Under the pieces are notes generated by a model that worked only from the letters and a program-made list of their open reading frames with translations, was not told where the DNA came from and searched no databases. 64,000 nucleotides of DNA from Microvirga sp. 17 mud 1-3 (lineage in GTDB: Bacteria; Pseudomonadota; Alphaproteobacteria; Rhizobiales; Beijerinckiaceae): positions 3,038,001 through 3,102,000 of the forward strand of contig NZ_CP029481.1 of the NCBI RefSeq assembly GCF_003151255.1, read 5' to 3'. Below are positions 35,966 through 44,120 of the stretch, in pieces (positions within the stretch are counted from its first letter, which is position 1; every line of letters begins with the position of its first letter). Made by a program: the position numbers and the translations under genes.

Positions 35966-38209
35966 TCACCCCTCGATACGGGAAAAATCCGCAACAGTCC
36001 GAGTCGCTTCGCGGATTGCGTTCAAGAGTCGCAGGCGGTTCTCCCGCATCTCCGCATCCTCGGCATTCACCGTCACTTTGTCGAAGAAGGCATCCACGGC
36101 CGGGCGCAGGGCTGCGAGCGCCCGCATGGCGCCCTCGAAATCCTCGCGCATCACATGTTCGCGCGCATGGGCGGAGGCCGCCTCCAGCACTTCGAGCAGC
36201 ACCTTCTCTTCCGGCAGGCCGCGCTCGTGAACGAGCTGCTGATTCGGCGCCGCATCGTAAGAGCGCCCGTCCTTCTTTTCCTCGATGCGGAGAATGTTCG
36301 CCGCGCGGCGGAAGCCCGCGAGAAGATTCGCACCATCCTCCGTGTCGAGGAAGCGCCCGAGCGCCTCGACGCGCCGCACGATCATGAGCAGATCGTCCTG
36401 TCCTTCGAGCGCGAACACCGCATCGATGAGATCGTGCCGCGCACCCTGATCGCGCAGATAGACCTTCAGGCGGTCGGCGAAGAAGGATAGGAGATCCTCT
36501 AAATCAAGTAGGGCCATTTCCAGCATTTTCTGCCGGAATCCTTTCTCGAAGCCCTCCATGAACTTCGTGAATTCCGCGGACAATCTTGGATCAGGAACGA
36601 TTGATAGGGCAGCTTTAAGCGGACGGGCGGCGAGTTCAGAATTACTTCGATAAATTGCGGACGAAAGTCTGCCGTGTTGCGCGGCCAAGAATGCCGGCAG
36701 GTCAAGCCTAATCTCGTTCTCCAGAATGAGGCGAACAACGCCCAACGCCGCGCGCCGCAGCGCATACGGGTCCTTCGAGCCCGTCGGCTTCTCGTCGATG
36801 GCCCAGAAGCCCACGAGGGTGTCGATCTTGTCCGCGAGTGCCACCGCGACCGAGACCGGATCGGTCGGCACCCGGTCGGAGGGGCCGAGGGGCTTGTAGT
36901 GCTCCTCGATAGCCGCCGCGACGCTGACGGGCTCGCCCTGGATCGCCGCGTAATAACGGCCCATGAGGCCCTGCAGCTCGGGGAATTCGCCGACCATTTC
37001 GGTGACGAGGTCGGCCTTGGCGAGACGGGCTGCGCGCTCCGCCTCGGCCGGATTGGCGTCGACGAGGGGCGCGAGTTCCTTCGCGAGCGCCGCGATGCGC
37101 TCCACGCGTTCGTATTGCGTGCCGAGCTTCTCGTGGAACACGATGGATTTCAGCTTTTCGAGCCGGTCCTCCAGCTTCACCTTCTGGTCGGTTTCCCAGA
37201 AGAACTTGGCGTCCGAGAGACGGGCGCGGACCACGCGCTCGTTCCCGCCCACGATGGTCGCGCCGCCGTCCGTCGCCGCGAGGTTCGAGGTGAGAAGAAA
37301 CTTGTTGGCGAGCTTGTCGGTGCGCGGGTCACGCAGCACAAAGCATTTCTGGTTGGCGCGGATCGTGGCGCGGATCACCTCCGGCGGAATGTCGAGGAAG
37401 GCCTCGTCGAAGGAGCCCATGAGCACCACGGGCCATTCCACGAGCCCGGCCACCTCCTCCAGGAGGCCCTCGTCCTCGACGAGCTCCAGCCCCTGCGCAA
37501 AGGCGAGGTCGCGGGCATCGTGCAGGATCATGTCCTTGCGCCGGTCAGCGTCGAGCACCACCTTGGCGCGCTCGAGGGCAGGCGCATAATCGTCGAAGCG
37601 GCGCACCTTGATGGCGCCGGGCGCCATGAAGCGATGGCCGTAGGTCTCATTTCCGGCCTCGACCCCATCCACCGAGAAGCGCACCACCTCCGGATCCTCG
37701 GTCTCGGGCCCGAAGGTGCAGACGATGGATTGCAGGGGCCTGACCCAGCGCAAGGAGCCGGGCTCTCGGGAAGCAGCACCCCAGCGCATCGATTTCGGCC
37801 ACGGGAAGCTTTTCACGATCTGGGGAAGGATCTCCGCCAGCACGTCCTGGGTGGCCCGGCCCGGACGCTCGATCAGCGCCACGTAGAACTCGCCCTTCTT
37901 GGGATCCTTCTCGATCTTCGCCTCATCGAGGGAGGAGAGCCCCGCGCTCTTGAGAAAGCCCTGGACGGCCGCCTCCGGGGCGCCGACGCGCGGCCCTTTG
38001 CGCTCCTCGCGCACGTCCTGGCCCTTCACGGGCAGGCCGACGATGTTGAGCGCCAGCCGCCGCGGCGTCGCGAAGGCCTGGGCCCCCTCGTAGACGAAAC
38101 CGCGCTCCACGAGCGCATCCGTCACGAGCTTCTTCAGGTCCTCAGCGGCACGCCGCTGCATCCGGGCGGGAATTTCTTCGGAGAAGAGTTCGAGGAGAAG
38201 ATCGGGCAT
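35966..38209 (-). CDS. glyS: Glycyl-tRNA synthetase beta subunit
   Basis: The 747-residue beta subunit works with GlyQ as an alpha2beta2 enzyme that charges tRNA-Gly. It begins [18 protein letters not shown], as usual. It carries a B3/4-like and HD-type core ([19 protein letters not shown]) and ends in an anticodon-binding helical domain ([20 protein letters not shown]). I chose the ATG at 38209, six codons inside the longest frame. Between about 36490 and 36720 the DNA is clearly poorer in G+C than its surroundings while the frame stays intact. glyQ lies upstream, separated by a DUF559 gene and a family A repeat. Confidence 0.96.
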   Translation of the reverse strand: MPDLLLELFSEEIPARMQRRAAEDLKKLVTDALVERGFVYEGAQAFATPRRLALNIVGLPVKGQDVREERKGPRVGAPEAAVQGFLKSAGLSSLDEAKIEKDPKKGEFYVALIERPGRATQDVLAEILPQIVKSFPWPKSMRWGAASREPGSLRWVRPLQSIVCTFGPETEDPEVVRFSVDGVEAGNETYGHRFMAPGAIKVRRFDDYAPALERAKVVLDADRRKDMILHDARDLAFAQGLELVEDEGLLEEVAGLVEWPVVLMGSFDEAFLDIPPEVIRATIRANQKCFVLRDPRTDKLANKFLLTSNLAATDGGATIVGGNERVVRARLSDAKFFWETDQKVKLEDRLEKLKSIVFHEKLGTQYERVERIAALAKELAPLVDANPAEAERAARLAKADLVTEMVGEFPELQGLMGRYYAAIQGEPVSVAAAIEEHYKPLGPSDRVPTDPVSVAVALADKIDTLVGFWAIDEKPTGSKDPYALRRAALGVVRLILENEIRLDLPAFLAAQHGRLSSAIYRSNSELAARPLKAALSIVPDPRLSAEFTKFMEGFEKGFRQKMLEMALLDLEDLLSFFADRLKVYLRDQGARHDLIDAVFALEGQDDLLMIVRRVEALGRFLDTEDGANLLAGFRRAANILRIEEKKDGRSYDAAPNQQLVHERGLPEEKVLLEVLEAASAHAREHVMREDFEGAMRALAALRPAVDAFFDKVTVNAEDAEMRENRLRLLNAIREATRTVADFSRIEG

Positions 38210-38223
38210 GGAAGTCGTCGCGC

Positions 38224-38643
38224 TCACTCCCCTCCCCCTTGTGGGGAGGGGCTGGGGGTGGGGGTGCCGGCGCCAGCGCCGTTTGAGGATGCGGTGTAAA
38301 GAGCCGCATGGATCGTGTCGAGTACGACATCGATCTGGAGCATCACTTCGTTATTCCAGAACCGGAGGACGCGGTAGCCCTCTGCGGCGAGCCATTCCGT
38401 GCGGACCGCATCGCTCCGGAGGCCCTGGTCGAACCCATGCTGGCTGCCATCCACCTCCACGATCAGTCTGGCCGTATGATGGACGAAATCGGCCACATAG
38501 GGCCCGATGGGAGATTGACGACGGAAATGACCGGATTCCACCGGAACGCGCTTGAGGTGCCACCAGAGGCGCTTCTCCGCTTCGGTCATGCGCCGGCGAA
38601 GCGATCGGGCACGCAACGTTCCTGGCTTACGGGTCGACGGCAT
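38224..38643 (-). CDS. DUF559 endonuclease-fold protein
   Basis: The 139-residue protein matches the very-short-patch-repair-like DUF559 group: [56 protein letters not shown]. The conserved acidic residues and QSPIG fit a PD-(D/E)xK nuclease fold. The activity is unproven; these genes are common strays near rRNA or tRNA-synthetase genes. The last 12 codons ([12 protein letters not shown]) are coded by half of a family A repeat. The ATG at 38643 starts the conserved part. It lies between glyQ and glyS on the same strand, 14 bases before glyS. Confidence 0.88.
   Translation of the reverse strand: MPSTRKPGTLRARSLRRRMTEAEKRLWWHLKRVPVESGHFRRQSPIGPYVADFVHHTARLIVEVDGSQHGFDQGLRSDAVRTEWLAAEGYRVLRFWNNEVMLQIDVVLDTIHAALYTASSNGAGAGTPTPSPSPQGGGE
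38228..38272. repeat. Half copy of family A repeat inside the DUF559 gene end
   Basis: CCCCTCCCCCTTGTGGGGAG followed by GGGGGTGGGGGTGCCGGCGCC is the left arm of the family A element. Read on the minus strand it supplies the last codons of the DUF559 gene. No right arm is present. Confidence 0.85.
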
Positions 38644-38794
38644 TGTTAGTCTAGCATTTGTACCGAAGCAGTTCGTAACCTTGCAACGATTCCGGTCGAA
38701 TGCGCCACATTTGCCTTCGAGCCCGTGAGCTCCCGGGACGCACTGCACGGCTCTCCTTCCCACGGATCTCGGGTGTTCCTGGGAAAGCGCTGCC

Positions 38795-38920
38795 CTGCTC
38801 TCCTCCCCCTTGTGGGGAGGAGCTGGAGGTGGGGGTGTCGGCGCAGGACTGAATCCAACTTAGCGCTTACACCCCCACCCTAGCCCTCCCCACAAGGGGG
38901 AGGGAAAACCGTCGCGCTTA
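38795..38920. repeat. Family A repeat copy 2
   Basis: This copy has both arms: CTCCTCCCCCTTGTGGGGAG on the left and CCTCCCCACAAGGGGGAGG on the right, followed by GTCGCGCT. It lies in the 317-base gap between the glyQ stop and the DUF559 start. A short CCACGGATCTCGGGTGTTCC stretch just before it (from about 38759) resembles the insert found in copy 4. I see no gene in this gap. Confidence 0.9.
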
Positions 38921-38960
38921 CGCTCCTCGCATCGCGCTCCGTCCCATCGGAACTTCCCCC

Positions 38961-39917
38961 TCAAGGGGAGGGTGAAAAGGCGGTTACGCCGCCGCCTTCC
39001 GTCTTCAGCCAGGCGGCGCCGCAGGCCTTGGCGAGCTCGCGGACGCGCAGGATGTAGCTCTGGCGCTCGGTGACCGAGATCACCCCCCGGGCATCGAGAA
39101 GGTTGAAGATGTGGCTCGCCTTGATGGCCTGGTCGTAGGCGGGCTGGGCCATGAGGTGGCGCTGGTCGTTGGCGCCTGGCTTCGGCTCGCCCTCCTCCAG
39201 ATACTTGCGGCAGGCCGCCTCCGCGTCGCGGAAATGGCGGAACAGCATCTCGGTGTCGGCATATTCGAAATTGTGCCGGGAATATTCCTGCTCGGCCTGC
39301 CGAAAAATGTCCCCGTAGGTGACCTTCCGGTCGCCCTCCTGGCCGTTGAAATTGAGGTCGTAGATCGACTCGACGCCCTGGAGATACATGGCCAGGCGCT
39401 CAAGGCCATAAGTGAGCTCGCCCGCCACGGGGGCACATTCGAAGCCGGCCACCTGCTGGAAGTAGGTGAACTGCGACACTTCCATGCCGTCGCACCAGCA
39501 TTCCCAGCCCAGCCCCCAGGCGCCGAGGGTCGGGCTCTCCCAATCGTCCTCGACGAAGCGGATGTCGTGCACGGCGGTGTCGATGCCGATGGCCTCCAGG
39601 GACTTCACGTAGAGGTTCTGGATGTCCGGCGGGTTCGGCTTCAGGATCACCTGGAACTGATAATAATGCTGAAGCCGGTTCGGGTTCTCGCCGTAGCGCC
39701 CATCCTTCGGGCGGCGGGAAGGCTGCACATAGGCCGCGCGCCAGGGCTTGGGACCCAAAGCCCGCAGGGTCGTGGCCGGATGGAAGGTGCCGGCGCCCAT
39801 CTCCATGTCGTAGGGCTGGAGGATGACGCAGCCCTGCTCCGCCCAATAGCGCTGGAGCGTCAGGATGAGACCCTGGAAGGACCGCGCAGGATTCATATGC
39901 GCTTCATCGCTCGTCAT
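38961..39917 (-). CDS. glyQ: Glycyl-tRNA synthetase alpha subunit
   Basis: The ~318-residue alpha subunit carries the class II catalytic core that activates glycine: [19 protein letters not shown], then [20 protein letters not shown] and [20 protein letters not shown] (motif 2). I placed the start at ATG 39917; an ATG at 39896, directly before NPARSFQG, is equally possible. The sequence upstream is a family A repeat and does not code. Its partner glyS lies downstream on the same strand after a repeat and a DUF559 gene. Confidence 0.95.
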   Translation of the reverse strand: MTSDEAHMNPARSFQGLILTLQRYWAEQGCVILQPYDMEMGAGTFHPATTLRALGPKPWRAAYVQPSRRPKDGRYGENPNRLQHYYQFQVILKPNPPDIQNLYVKSLEAIGIDTAVHDIRFVEDDWESPTLGAWGLGWECWCDGMEVSQFTYFQQVAGFECAPVAGELTYGLERLAMYLQGVESIYDLNFNGQEGDRKVTYGDIFRQAEQEYSRHNFEYADTEMLFRHFRDAEAACRKYLEEGEPKPGANDQRHLMAQPAYDQAIKASHIFNLLDARGVISVTERQSYILRVRELAKACGAAWLKTEGGGVTAFSPSP

Positions 39918-40069
39918 GTCGGCGTCCGGTCTTGAGGATGTGTGATCCGCACCCTTGAGATGCAGGGCCGCGCAAGTCAAGGGTTCGGGGCAGCTATCGG
40001 GGAGTGCGGGAAGCGCGTCGCTGCTCTCCTCTCCACGGACCTCGAATATTCGCAGGAAGCGCTGTGCAG

Positions 40070-40190
40070 CTCTCCTCCCCCTTGTGGGGAGGAGCTGGAG
40101 GTGGGGGTGTGAGCGCCAAGCTCGATTGAGTTCAGCGCCCACACCCCCACCCTAACCCTCCCCACAAGGGGGAGGGAATTCCGTCGCGCT
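40070..40190. repeat. Family A repeat copy 3
   Basis: Both arms are complete (CTCCTCCCCCTTGTGGGGAG ... CCTCCCCACAAGGGGGAGG, then GTCGCGCT). It lies in the 326-base gap upstream of glyQ. In front of it, from about 40032, CCACGGACCTCGAATATTCG resembles the short module seen before other copies. No gene is seen in this gap. Confidence 0.9.
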
Positions 40191-40243
40191 TCGTCCCGAC
40201 CTCACATCTCACTTGCCATGGCCAACCATGACAAAACAACGTC

Positions 40244-41134
40244 TTACAGCCCCAGCCGGGCCCAGGCGGCCCGCTCCTCCAGGGCGCCGAGCATCGCGGA
40301 TGGATCCACGAGACCCGTCTCGCCCAGGGCGCGGCGGCCGAGGAGCCGGCCGAGGAGCGGCGGGCGCGGGGGCTCGATGAGCCGCAGCTGAACCTCGTCC
40401 CCATAGCGCTGGCGCAGGATCGTGCGGATGTCGCCGACCCCGTCGGCGAGTCCGAGGCGCACCGCCTGCTCCCCAACCCAGAAGGCGCCGGAGAACAGGT
40501 CCGGCTCGGTCTCGTCGAGCTTGGCCCCGCGCCGGGAGCGTACGAGGCCGACAAAGACCTCGTGAATGTGCCGCTGCAGGTCCTTGAGCCGGGCCACGTC
40601 CCGCGGATCCTCCGGCTGGAAGGGATCGAGCATGGCCTTCTTCTCGCCGGCCGTGTAGACGCGCCGCTCGATCCCGAAGCGCTCGATGAGCCGGTCGAAG
40701 CCGAAACCGGCGGACACGACGCCGATCGAGCCGACGATCGACGAGGGATCGGCGAAGATCTCGTCGGCCGCGCAGGCGATCATGTAGCCGCCCGATGCCG
40801 CCGCATCCTCCACGAAGGCGAAGACCGGCAGCTTCTTTTCCTCCGCAAGCGCCCGGATGCGCCGGAAAATCAGATGAGACTGGGCGGGCGAGCCGCCGGG
40901 GGAATTCACCACGAGGGCAACCGCCTTCGCGCCCTTGAGCGAGAAGGCCCGCTCCAGCACCGGCGCAAGCTGGGTGATGGACAGCCCCGGCCGCAACGGC
41001 ATCGCCATCCCGATGGCGCCGGACAGGCGCACCACCGGCACGACCGGCAGACGGGCGCGGAACCGGGCCGGGACAAGAAATTGCAAGCGCTCGGGGAGAC
41101 GGGAGATCAGGGAACCTTGAGCCATGACGTTCAT
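40244..41134 (-). CDS. S49 family serine peptidase (SppA/SohB-like)
   Basis: The 296-residue protein is of the short signal-peptide-peptidase type. The nucleophilic serine lies in DAAASGGYMIACAAD and the general-base lysine in YTAGEKKAMLDPF. The substrate-binding loop is VNSPGGSPAQSHLI, and SSIVGSIGVVSAGFGFD follows the serine region. There is only a weak hydrophobic N-terminal segment and no clear signal peptide, so membrane attachment is uncertain. Family members degrade signal peptides or membrane-protein fragments. The gene is followed by a family A repeat and is not obviously in an operon. Confidence 0.93.
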   Translation of the reverse strand: MNVMAQGSLISRLPERLQFLVPARFRARLPVVPVVRLSGAIGMAMPLRPGLSITQLAPVLERAFSLKGAKAVALVVNSPGGSPAQSHLIFRRIRALAEEKKLPVFAFVEDAAASGGYMIACAADEIFADPSSIVGSIGVVSAGFGFDRLIERFGIERRVYTAGEKKAMLDPFQPEDPRDVARLKDLQRHIHEVFVGLVRSRRGAKLDETEPDLFSGAFWVGEQAVRLGLADGVGDIRTILRQRYGDEVQLRLIEPPRPPLLGRLLGRRALGETGLVDPSAMLGALEERAAWARLGL

Positions 41135-41305
41135 GTAGTGCGGCCGAAATGTTGTTGGAGACCCTGCACCGGATTGGCCAAGATGAACATTCCTTTAGGG
41201 AAACCTTTGGCGTCTGTTCAGTTAGGTTCTTTTAAAGAATAGGACCTAGAACAGCCCGATCGATACTGTGTATCGGCCAGGCTATGCCCGAGCAAGGAGA
41301 TCCAG

Positions 41306-41602
41306 ATGCGACACTTTCTTTTCGGTCTCATTGGCATGAGCGCCTTAGGCTTCGGCGCTGTTGCCGCCCAGCCTGCCTCGGCCCAGCCCTTCTATCCGGG
41401 GTATCAGGAGCGTCCCTTCGTCGAGACCGTGCAGTATTACGGCCCTCCGCCCGGTCATTATCGCCGCTGGCACCGTCCCCCGCCGCCCCGCTATGGCTAT
41501 TACGGCCGGCCCTATCGCCCGGCCGTGCGCTGCTGGGTGCGCCCCGAGCGGGTCTGGAACGGCTATCGCTGGGTGAGCCGCCCGGTTCGGATCTGCCGCT
41601 GA
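41306..41602 (+). CDS. Small exported Tyr/Pro/Arg-rich protein
   Basis: The 98-residue protein has a signal peptide (MRHFLFGLIGMSALGFGAVA, cleavage likely after ASA near residue 26). The mature chain is rich in Tyr, Pro, Arg and Trp (HYRRWHRPPPPRYGYYGRPY), with two cysteines that could form a disulfide. A good ribosome binding site AAGGAG precedes the start, and an intrinsic terminator follows. Proteins like this are frequent in Hyphomicrobiales and have no known function. Confidence 0.82.
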   Translation: MRHFLFGLIGMSALGFGAVAAQPASAQPFYPGYQERPFVETVQYYGPPPGHYRRWHRPPPPRYGYYGRPYRPAVRCWVRPERVWNGYRWVSRPVRICR

Positions 41603-41630
41603 GCGGGTCTTCCACAAATCGAACGAAATG

Positions 41631-41653
41631 GGGCGCCCTCAGGCGCCCTTTTT
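41631..41653 (+). terminator. Intrinsic terminator
   Basis: GGGCGCC-CTCA-GGCGCCC followed by TTTTT forms a classic hairpin with a T-run, 28 bases after the stop codon of the small exported protein gene. Confidence 0.92.
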
Positions 41654-41666
41654 CATGCGCCCCGCG

Positions 41667-42407
41667 TCACGACAATCCGGCCTCACCCCGATGGATCCCG
41701 GCTGCCAGGGGCGTGAAACGCCCTTCCGGACCGTGCAGCACAAGGGGCGGCAGGACCGCTAGGGGGGCGCGGCTGCCCTTCGTGCCCGACAGAAGCAGGC
41801 GAATCGCCGGACGGTCAGCCGTCGGATGGACGAACCGGACCGCAAGATCGCCGAGCCGTCCCGCCACGGCCGCGAGGCATTCCCCGAGCCGGTCGGCGCG
41901 ATGGATGAGGACGAGCCGTCCCCCGGGCCGGAGGAGCGCCATGCAGGCGGCAAGCCAGGCCTCGAGCCCACCGGCCGGGAGGGCATGGGCGGCCGAGCGG
42001 CCGGGATCTGGCGACAGGCGTGAGCGCCCCTCCTCCAGGAAGGGCGGATTAGTGAGGACGAGGTCGGCGCTTTCGGCCGCGAGCCCTGCTGCCCGCCGCG
42101 CCGCGCGGTCGAGCACATCCGCCACCGCCACCGCCGCGTCCACGCCGTTCTCCCGGCAATTCTGGCGGCAGAGTTCCGCGAGATCAGGGTCACGCTCCAC
42201 GAAGACGAGGTCCGCGGCCTTCTCCCGGGCCGCCACCATGAGGCCGACGGCGCCCGTGGCGGCCCCCACGTCGATCACCCTGTCGCCCGGTCGGACGGGT
42301 GCCGCGGCCGCGAGCAGGACCGCATCGGTGCCTGCCCGGTGACCCTTTCGCGGCTGAAGCAGGGAGACGCGCCCGTCGAGGAGCGAATCGGTCGTGACGT
42401 CAGACAT
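41667..42407 (-). CDS. trmN6: tRNA1(Val) adenine-N6-methyltransferase-like protein
   Basis: The 246-residue class I methyltransferase has the SAM motif VIDVGAATGAVGLMVA and the N6-adenine/glutamine catalytic tetrapeptide NPPF in LVLTNPPFLEEG. The start region LLDGRVSLLQPRKGHRAGTD is typical of the TrmN6/YfiC group, which methylates A37 of tRNA1-Val. Assignment to tRNA rather than another amino group acceptor follows from family similarity. The ATG at 42407 overlaps the end of the DUF2007 gene by eight bases, so the two are probably translated together. Confidence 0.88.
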   Translation of the reverse strand: MSDVTTDSLLDGRVSLLQPRKGHRAGTDAVLLAAAAPVRPGDRVIDVGAATGAVGLMVAAREKAADLVFVERDPDLAELCRQNCRENGVDAAVAVADVLDRAARRAAGLAAESADLVLTNPPFLEEGRSRLSPDPGRSAAHALPAGGLEAWLAACMALLRPGGRLVLIHRADRLGECLAAVAGRLGDLAVRFVHPTADRPAIRLLLSGTKGSRAPLAVLPPLVLHGPEGRFTPLAAGIHRGEAGLS

Positions 42408-42624
42408 GGCGCAGCTCGGCATCGAGCCCCGCTTCCCGGATGAGGCGCCTCGCCTGGGCGACATGGTCGTCCGGAACCAGGATGCGGCGCGGAAAGGCGC
42501 CGGTCATGCCCTCCAGCGCGCTGATATGCATGTCGGCGACCAGAACGGGGATATTGGCGTTTTCCAACAAGGATTGTAGGAAGCCGATCAGAACGAGATC
42601 GCTGCTTCTGACGATTTCGACCAT
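42400..42624 (-). CDS. DUF2007 domain protein
   Basis: The 74-residue protein MVEIVRSSDLVLIGFLQSLL is followed by ENANIPVLVADMHISALEG and RRILVPDDHVAQARRLIREA. This matches DUF2007 (putative signal-transducing, GlnB-like ferredoxin fold); the function is unknown. The start follows AGGAGGAG. The 3' end overlaps trmN6, and the gene diverges from the polyprenyl synthase gene. The trmN6-DUF2007 pair next to ispB is an arrangement I recall from alphaproteobacteria. Confidence 0.88.
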   Translation of the reverse strand: MVEIVRSSDLVLIGFLQSLLENANIPVLVADMHISALEGMTGAFPRRILVPDDHVAQARRLIREAGLDAELRHV

Positions 42625-42735
42625 CGGCGCCGGGCTCCTCCTGCGGCAAGCTCCGCATTGCTGCATGAGATCCGCCATGCCACGGTGTCCAGATATTCCT
42701 TCCGGCGTCCTGCGCCGGCAACCCGGGTTGAGAGC

Positions 42736-43755
42736 GTGGGCGTCGTCGTACCCTTCGAAGACAAGCATCCTGAGCGGAATGCGAGCATCGAGAAGCTCGT
42801 CTCCCTTGTGTCCTCGGACATGGAGCGGGTCAATGCGATGATCCTGTCGCGGACCGGCTCCGACGTCACCATGATCCCCGAGGTGGCGAACCACCTCATC
42901 TCGTCCGGTGGCAAGCGCCTGCGCCCGATGCTGACCCTCGCGACCGCCGGCCTCTCGGGCTACGAGGGCGACGGGCACGTGAAGCTCGCGGCCAGCGTCG
43001 AGTTCATGCACACCGCCACCCTCCTCCACGACGACGTGGTGGACGAGAGCGACATGCGCCGGGGCAAGATCGCGGCCCGTATCAAGTGGGGCAACGAGGC
43101 GAGCGTCCTGGTGGGCGACTTCCTGCTCGGCCAGGCCTTCCGCATGATGGTGGAGGTCGGCTCGCTCCGCGCCCTCGACATCCTCTCGGCCGCCGCCACG
43201 GTGATCGCCGAGGGCGAGGTGATGCAGCTCGCCGCCGCCAAGAACACCGAGACCACGGAGGACGAATACCTCGCGGTCATCCGGGGCAAGACCGCGGAGC
43301 TCTTCGCGGCCGCCTGCGAGGTCGGCCCGGTGATCGCCAACCGTCCCAAGGCCGAGCAGGCCGCCTGCCGCTCATACGGGATGAATCTCGGCATCGCGTT
43401 CCAGCTCGTGGACGATGCTCTCGATTACGGCGGTACGGCCGCAACGCTCGGCAAGAACGTGGGCGACGATTTCCGCGAGGGCAAGATCACCCTGCCGGTG
43501 GTGCTTTCCTTCCGGCGCGGCTCGGACGAGGAGCGCGCCTTCTGGCGGCGTGCCCTGGAGCAGGGCGAGGCGGGCGATACGGATCTCGACCAGGCCATCG
43601 CGATCATGCGCCGCCACCGGGCGCTTGAGGACACCATCGAGCGCGCCAGGCATTACGGCGCCATGGCCCGCGACGCCCTCGCGCTCTTCCCGAACGGGCC
43701 GATGAAGCAGGCCCTCCTCGAAACCGTCGATTTCTGCATCGCCCGCGCCTACTGA
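42736..43755 (+). CDS. ispB: Polyprenyl diphosphate synthase (ubiquinone side chain)
   Basis: The ~339-residue all-trans polyprenyl synthase elongates FPP/GPP with isopentenyl diphosphate, in alphaproteobacteria usually to the decaprenyl (C50) or octaprenyl chain of ubiquinone. Both aspartate-rich motifs are present: LLHDDVVDESDMRRG and FQLVDDALDYGG. GGKRLRPML marks the IPP-binding region. I chose the GTG at 42736 (VGVVVPFEDK); the open frame extends 26 codons further upstream but overlaps the promoter region shared with DUF2007. The product chain length cannot be read from sequence here. Confidence 0.92.
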   Translation: MGVVVPFEDKHPERNASIEKLVSLVSSDMERVNAMILSRTGSDVTMIPEVANHLISSGGKRLRPMLTLATAGLSGYEGDGHVKLAASVEFMHTATLLHDDVVDESDMRRGKIAARIKWGNEASVLVGDFLLGQAFRMMVEVGSLRALDILSAAATVIAEGEVMQLAAAKNTETTEDEYLAVIRGKTAELFAAACEVGPVIANRPKAEQAACRSYGMNLGIAFQLVDDALDYGGTAATLGKNVGDDFREGKITLPVVLSFRRGSDEERAFWRRALEQGEAGDTDLDQAIAIMRRHRALEDTIERARHYGAMARDALALFPNGPMKQALLETVDFCIARAY

Positions 43756-43799
43756 CCGGCATCCGCCATCCGACGCGTTTCATAAAAAGAACATTTCGG

Positions 43800-43828
43800 T
43801 TGACATAGCGTCCGACCCGACGCATGGT
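43800..43828 (+). promoter_or_regulatory. Possible sigma-70 promoter for the SAM-II/metQ transcript
   Basis: TTGACA at 43800-43805 is followed after 17 bases by CATGGT at 43823-43828, a poor -10 match. A start near 43835 would put the SAM-II element about 30 bases into the RNA, after a small hairpin formed by CTGATGGGCGG and CCGCCCGTCAG. Confidence 0.5.
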
Positions 43829-43863
43829 TCCTTTGCTGATGGGCGGTTCCGACCGCCCGTCAG

Positions 43864-43918
43864 CCGCGGTGATTTGAGACGAGCAGCTTGCGCCGCGTCA
43901 TCAAACGCTAAAGCGCCA
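43864..43918 (+). promoter_or_regulatory. SAM-II riboswitch upstream of metQ
   Basis: The stem CGCGG (43865-43869) pairs with CCGCG (43893-43897). The conserved strand TGATTTG (43870-43876) follows the 5' arm. The loop GCTTGC (43886-43891) and the 3' GCTAAAGC (43907-43914) fit the SAM-II consensus, and GCTT can pair with AAGC as the pseudoknot. SAM-II binds S-adenosylmethionine and hides the ribosome binding site when SAM is plentiful. In alphaproteobacteria it precedes methionine synthesis and transport genes, and here it lies about 200 bases upstream of metQ. A GGAG at 43920-43923 directly follows the element. Confidence 0.9.
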
Positions 43919-43936
43919 CGGAGCGACCTCCGCCTC

Positions 43937-44041
43937 GTGGTTCACGGGATCTGTGCCATGACGCGCCTTCATTCTCTGCCGCTTCTCCTGCCGGGCCGAA
44001 TGCCCGCCGGGACCTGCCGGCCGCGACGCCTCACGGCCTGA
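43937..44041 (+). CDS. Possible 34-codon short upstream ORF between SAM-II and metQ
   Basis: A GTG at 43937 (or ATG at 43958, same frame) opens a 34- or 27-codon frame ending TGA at 44041. The peptide contains LHSLPLLLPG and ends CRPRRLTA. GGAG at 43920-43923 lies 13 bases before the GTG, a long spacing. The frame sits where SAM-II normally controls translation, so it could be a leader peptide whose translation is coupled to metQ 79 bases later. It could also be chance; codon use alone does not decide. Confidence 0.35.
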   Translation: MVHGICAMTRLHSLPLLLPGRMPAGTCRPRRLTA

Positions 44042-44120
44042 TCCCCTCCCCTCCAGAACCGCAATGTCCGCCCGGCCCTTCACGGCCGGCGACCGAATGC
44101 GCCTTGAAAGGTTGAAACCC

